Made by a program: the position numbers and the translations under genes. From positions 1 through 6,111 of the forward strand of contig DAVZ01000012.1 in NCBI GenBank assembly GCA_002505765.1: 6,111 bases of DNA, given 5' to 3'. A model generated the notes under the pieces. The model was given only the letters and a program-made list of their open reading frames with translations. It was not told the DNA's origin and did no database searches. Positions 4,754 to 6,111 of the stretch are shown here, one piece after another. How positions within the stretch are numbered: the first letter of the stretch is position 1; each line of letters begins with the position of its first letter. Source of the DNA: Methanobacterium sp. UBA176 (GTDB taxonomy: Archaea > Methanobacteriota > Methanobacteria > Methanobacteriales > Methanobacteriaceae).

Positions 4754-5746
4754 TTAGTATGATGAAACAGCTGATGCCACTGTAACTCCCTTAAATGCCG
4801 TTTTCTTAAATATTAATTTAGAATCTTTTCCTGCTGTTATTAAAGCTGATGGCTCTGCTATTCCAATAACATCGAATTTATCCATTACAAAATCGGATTT
4901 TGAGCATTGAACATTATTGAAAATTTTTAACTCATCCATAGGAACTATTTTTAAAGGTATATTAAGTTTTAAAGCTGTTTGGATAATACCTGCCTCATCT
5001 CGTTTAATTTCGGCGGTGGAAATAGCGTCAATCCTTTCAATAGATAGATCAAGCTTATGAACCATGCTCTCTATGGCGCTTTGAACATTAATTTGTGAAA
5101 TTCCCTTTTTTGCGCCTATCCCAACTACAAATTTCTTTGGTTTTAAAATTACCTCATCATCATTAAATACAGCTTTTAAATAGCTATCCATAGATTTTTG
5201 TTTGTTATAAGAACTTCTAACCAGTAGATCATCAAAAATAAATTCAAATCTTTCTGGAACATACAGATCAGGCTTTTTGTTATCTAAAAGAGCACTATTT
5301 ATCACCTTTATTTTTTCAGTGTTATTTATTCTAAGAAAATATTTGCCTGCAATGACATCTACGCCTAACTTACTGTGAACATCGGTTGAAGTGGTTATAA
5401 CTGGCTCTGCATTTATTATTTCTGCAATCTTTACTGTAATACTATTTGCACCTCCAAAATGGCCTGAAATCAGGCTGATAACATGTTTACCAGCATCATC
5501 AATTACAAGTACTGCTGGATCCTCTAATTTATTCCTTATCAGGTCACATATATTTCTAACCACAATTCCAGCAGCCATAATACAAATTATACAATCATAT
5601 TCCCTGAAAGCCGTGTCCAAACTACTTTTCACATTTTTATGAAATACACTTATCTCTGAAACTGTAGGATCATTTTCTAAATAATCAACAAGTTCTAATG
5701 CCAGTTTCTGTGCATCTTGTGTAATTGTAATTATGGCTATTTTCAA
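4754..5746 (-). CDS. cbiG: Cobalt-precorrin-5A hydrolase CbiG
   Basis: CbiG opens the delta-lactone of cobalt-precorrin-5A, releasing the two-carbon fragment as acetaldehyde to give cobalt-precorrin-5B, in anaerobic corrinoid synthesis in the cytosol. The 330-residue protein has the full three-part layout. The N-terminal domain (1 to about 125) shows IMAAGIVVRNI at 56-66, DDAGKHVISLISGHFGGANS at 83-102 and ITTSTDV at 117-123. A central segment (about 130-200) is less conserved. The C-terminal CobE-like domain begins with VVGIGAKKG at 207-215 and continues with ISTAEIKRDEAGI at 242-254, GIAEPSAL at 295-302 and FKKTAFKGVTVA at 313-324. It is a stand-alone CbiG, not fused to a methyltransferase. 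The ATG follows GAGGG with a 6-nt gap. The gene is on the same strand as cobJ but 3.5 kb away with other genes between. It acts two steps after CobJ/CbiH; the CbiF step between them is not in the window. Confidence 0.96.
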   Translation of the reverse strand: MKIAIITITQDAQKLALELVDYLENDPTVSEISVFHKNVKSSLDTAFREYDCIICIMAAGIVVRNICDLIRNKLEDPAVLVIDDAGKHVISLISGHFGGANSITVKIAEIINAEPVITTSTDVHSKLGVDVIAGKYFLRINNTEKIKVINSALLDNKKPDLYVPERFEFIFDDLLVRSSYNKQKSMDSYLKAVFNDDEVILKPKKFVVGIGAKKGISQINVQSAIESMVHKLDLSIERIDAISTAEIKRDEAGIIQTALKLNIPLKIVPMDELKIFNNVQCSKSDFVMDKFDVIGIAEPSALITAGKDSKLIFKKTAFKGVTVASAVSSY

Positions 5747-5752
5747 TGAAAT

Positions 5753-5757
5753 CCCTC
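5753..5757 (-). promoter_or_regulatory. Ribosome binding site of cbiG
   Basis: On the minus strand GAGGG stands 6 nt before the ATG at 5746 and supports that start. Confidence 0.6.
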
Positions 5758-5775
5758 AGATATTATCCTGTATGC

Positions 5776-5784
5776 TGTTATATG
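5776..5784 (-). promoter_or_regulatory. Candidate TATA box close to cbiG
   Basis: The minus strand reads CATATAACA. Transcription would start near 5755, at the edge of the GAGGG ribosome site, giving a nearly leaderless transcript. TATA-like sequences inside the tandem repeats (minus strand TATAATAAA at 5815-5823 and 5853-5861) are competing candidates with longer leaders. Confidence 0.35.
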
Positions 5785-5804
5785 CCAATTAATGTTATTC
5801 CTAC

Positions 5805-5880
5805 TTAAATGTTTTTTATTATACTAACTATGATTAAATATGTTAAATGTTTTTTATTATACTAACTATGATTAAATATG
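5805..5880. repeat. Perfect tandem repeat, two copies of a 38-bp unit
   Basis: Copy 1 is 5805-5842 and copy 2 is 5843-5880, head to tail and identical at all 38 bases. Each begins TTAAATGTTTTTTATTATAC and ends TAACTATGATTAAATATG. The similarity stops at both edges: 5804 backward and 5881 forward do not continue the unit. On the cbiG strand each unit carries AGTATAATAAAAAA, a TATA-like element, 60-120 bp upstream of the cbiG start. It may be a duplicated promoter or protein-binding segment, or a recent slippage duplication without function. Confidence 0.9.
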
Positions 5881-5973
5881 ATTTTTAATATTTTAAATTA
5901 GCTATAATAAAGCCTATTTTGACATTTAATGGAATTTATGAGTTATGAGCACACTTAAAATAAAAGACTGTTA

Positions 5974-5983
5974 AAATATATAA
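5974..5983 (+). promoter_or_regulatory. TATA-like box beside the palindrome
   Basis: AAATATATAA on the plus strand is a good TATA match, and its complement is equally good on the minus strand. If used rightward, transcription would begin near 6004, within the 14-bp palindrome. If used leftward, it would begin near 5953, giving cbiG a leader of about 200 nt. No gene is visible downstream in the plus direction within the window. Confidence 0.3.
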
Positions 5984-5993
5984 TTTAATGTAG

Positions 5994-6007
5994 TGTTACT
6001 AGTAACA
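5994..6007. promoter_or_regulatory. 14-bp perfect palindrome TGTTACTAGTAACA, candidate operator
   Basis: The sequence is its own complement over 14 bp. It is centred about 22 bp right of the TATA-like box at 5974-5983. The half-site GTTAC recurs at 6032-6036 (AGTTACAG). Such symmetry suits a dimeric regulator, but I cannot assign one. Confidence 0.45.
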
Positions 6008-6063
6008 ATTTAGATAAATTTGATTAATTTAGTTACAGCATTTAATTTGTAGTTGATTACCAA

Positions 6064-6076
6064 TTATTTATACTTT
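6064..6076. promoter_or_regulatory. TATA-like box near the right edge
   Basis: The stretch reads TTATTTATACTTT on the plus strand; the minus strand reads AAAGTATAAATAA, with A-rich bases before the TATA core as in an archaeal BRE. Leftward use would start near 6043 and run across the palindrome and repeats toward cbiG. Rightward use would serve a gene beyond the window. Direction cannot be decided here. Confidence 0.3.
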
Positions 6077-6111
6077 CAGTTTCTCAATGCTCATTTACTC
6101 TTTTATTTTCA

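Larger units (their letters stand above)
5747..6111. other. Gene-free region upstream of cbiG
   Basis: No coding frame of more than a few codons with a start and ribosome site is visible on either strand. The region holds the cbiG ribosome site, the 2 x 38-bp tandem repeat, a 14-bp palindrome (5994-6007) and several TATA-like boxes. On the minus strand at the right edge two frames are open for only 4-8 codons before stopping (at 6095-6097 and 6084-6086), so a gene entering from the right is possible but not supportable. I see no structured RNA; base composition is uniformly A+T-rich. Confidence 0.6.

Noticed and set aside
5391..5642. Plus-strand 83-codon hydrophobic frame inside cbiG
   Set aside because: It is antisense to the most conserved part of the CbiG N-terminal domain, with no ribosome site.
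5805..5880. CRISPR-like array
   Set aside because: The 38-bp units abut directly with no spacer and number only two, so this is a tandem duplication.
6084..6110. Possible C-terminal end of a minus-strand gene entering from the right edge (reads ENKRVNEH then stop)
   Set aside because: Eight codons are too few to separate from chance; another frame also runs to a stop at 6095-6097.
5747..6111. Cobalamin riboswitch upstream of cbiG
   Set aside because: There is no G+C-containing stem or B12-box-like sequence, and archaea are not known to control these genes that way.

Overview
The window looks like chromosomal DNA of a methanogenic euryarchaeon, most likely of the order Methanobacteriales (Methanobacterium-like). 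The DNA is very A+T-rich. It carries the small subunit of the archaea-specific D-family DNA polymerase, a UPF0147 protein, and two genes of the anaerobic (early cobalt insertion) corrinoid pathway. Promoters are TATA-like and most genes have an AGGTG- or GAGG-type ribosome binding site 4-7 nt before the start. From memory only, the gene order resembles the MTH1403-MTH1408 region of Methanothermobacter thermautotrophicus.

Layout: (1) 1-140 is non-coding, downstream of cobJ. (2) 141-1202, minus strand, is cobJ/cbiH, a corrin C17-methyltransferase with a fused cysteine-rich C-terminal domain. (3) 1267-1791, minus strand, is an unrecognised membrane-anchored secreted protein just upstream of cobJ and probably co-transcribed with it. 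(4) 1792-1923 is a divergent promoter region. (5) 1924-3420, plus strand, is the PolD small subunit (DP1), followed after 35 nt by (6) a class II aldolase of the FucA/AraD family at 3456-4043; the two probably form an operon. (7) 4044-4359 is a convergent gene-free gap with T-rich terminator-like tracts for both strands. (8) 4360-4608, minus strand, is a UPF0147 protein with its own promoter. (9) 4754-5746, minus strand, is cbiG. (10) 5747-6111 has no gene but holds a perfect 2 x 38-bp tandem repeat, a 14-bp perfect palindrome next to a TATA-like box, and a further TATA-like box near the edge.

How the genes relate: CobJ/CbiH contracts the ring and methylates C17, and CbiG later opens the lactone that step created. 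The intervening CbiF step is not encoded here. The two corrinoid genes flank a replication/aldolase pair on the other strand, so they are clustered but not in one operon. The aldolase may supply lactaldehyde for F420 or handle 5-deoxy sugars.

I see no mobile element, CRISPR array, tRNA or rRNA. Most of the window is conserved methanogen housekeeping sequence. The less ordinary parts are the cysteine-rich fusion in CobJ, the uncharacterised surface protein, and the repeat/palindrome region upstream of cbiG.
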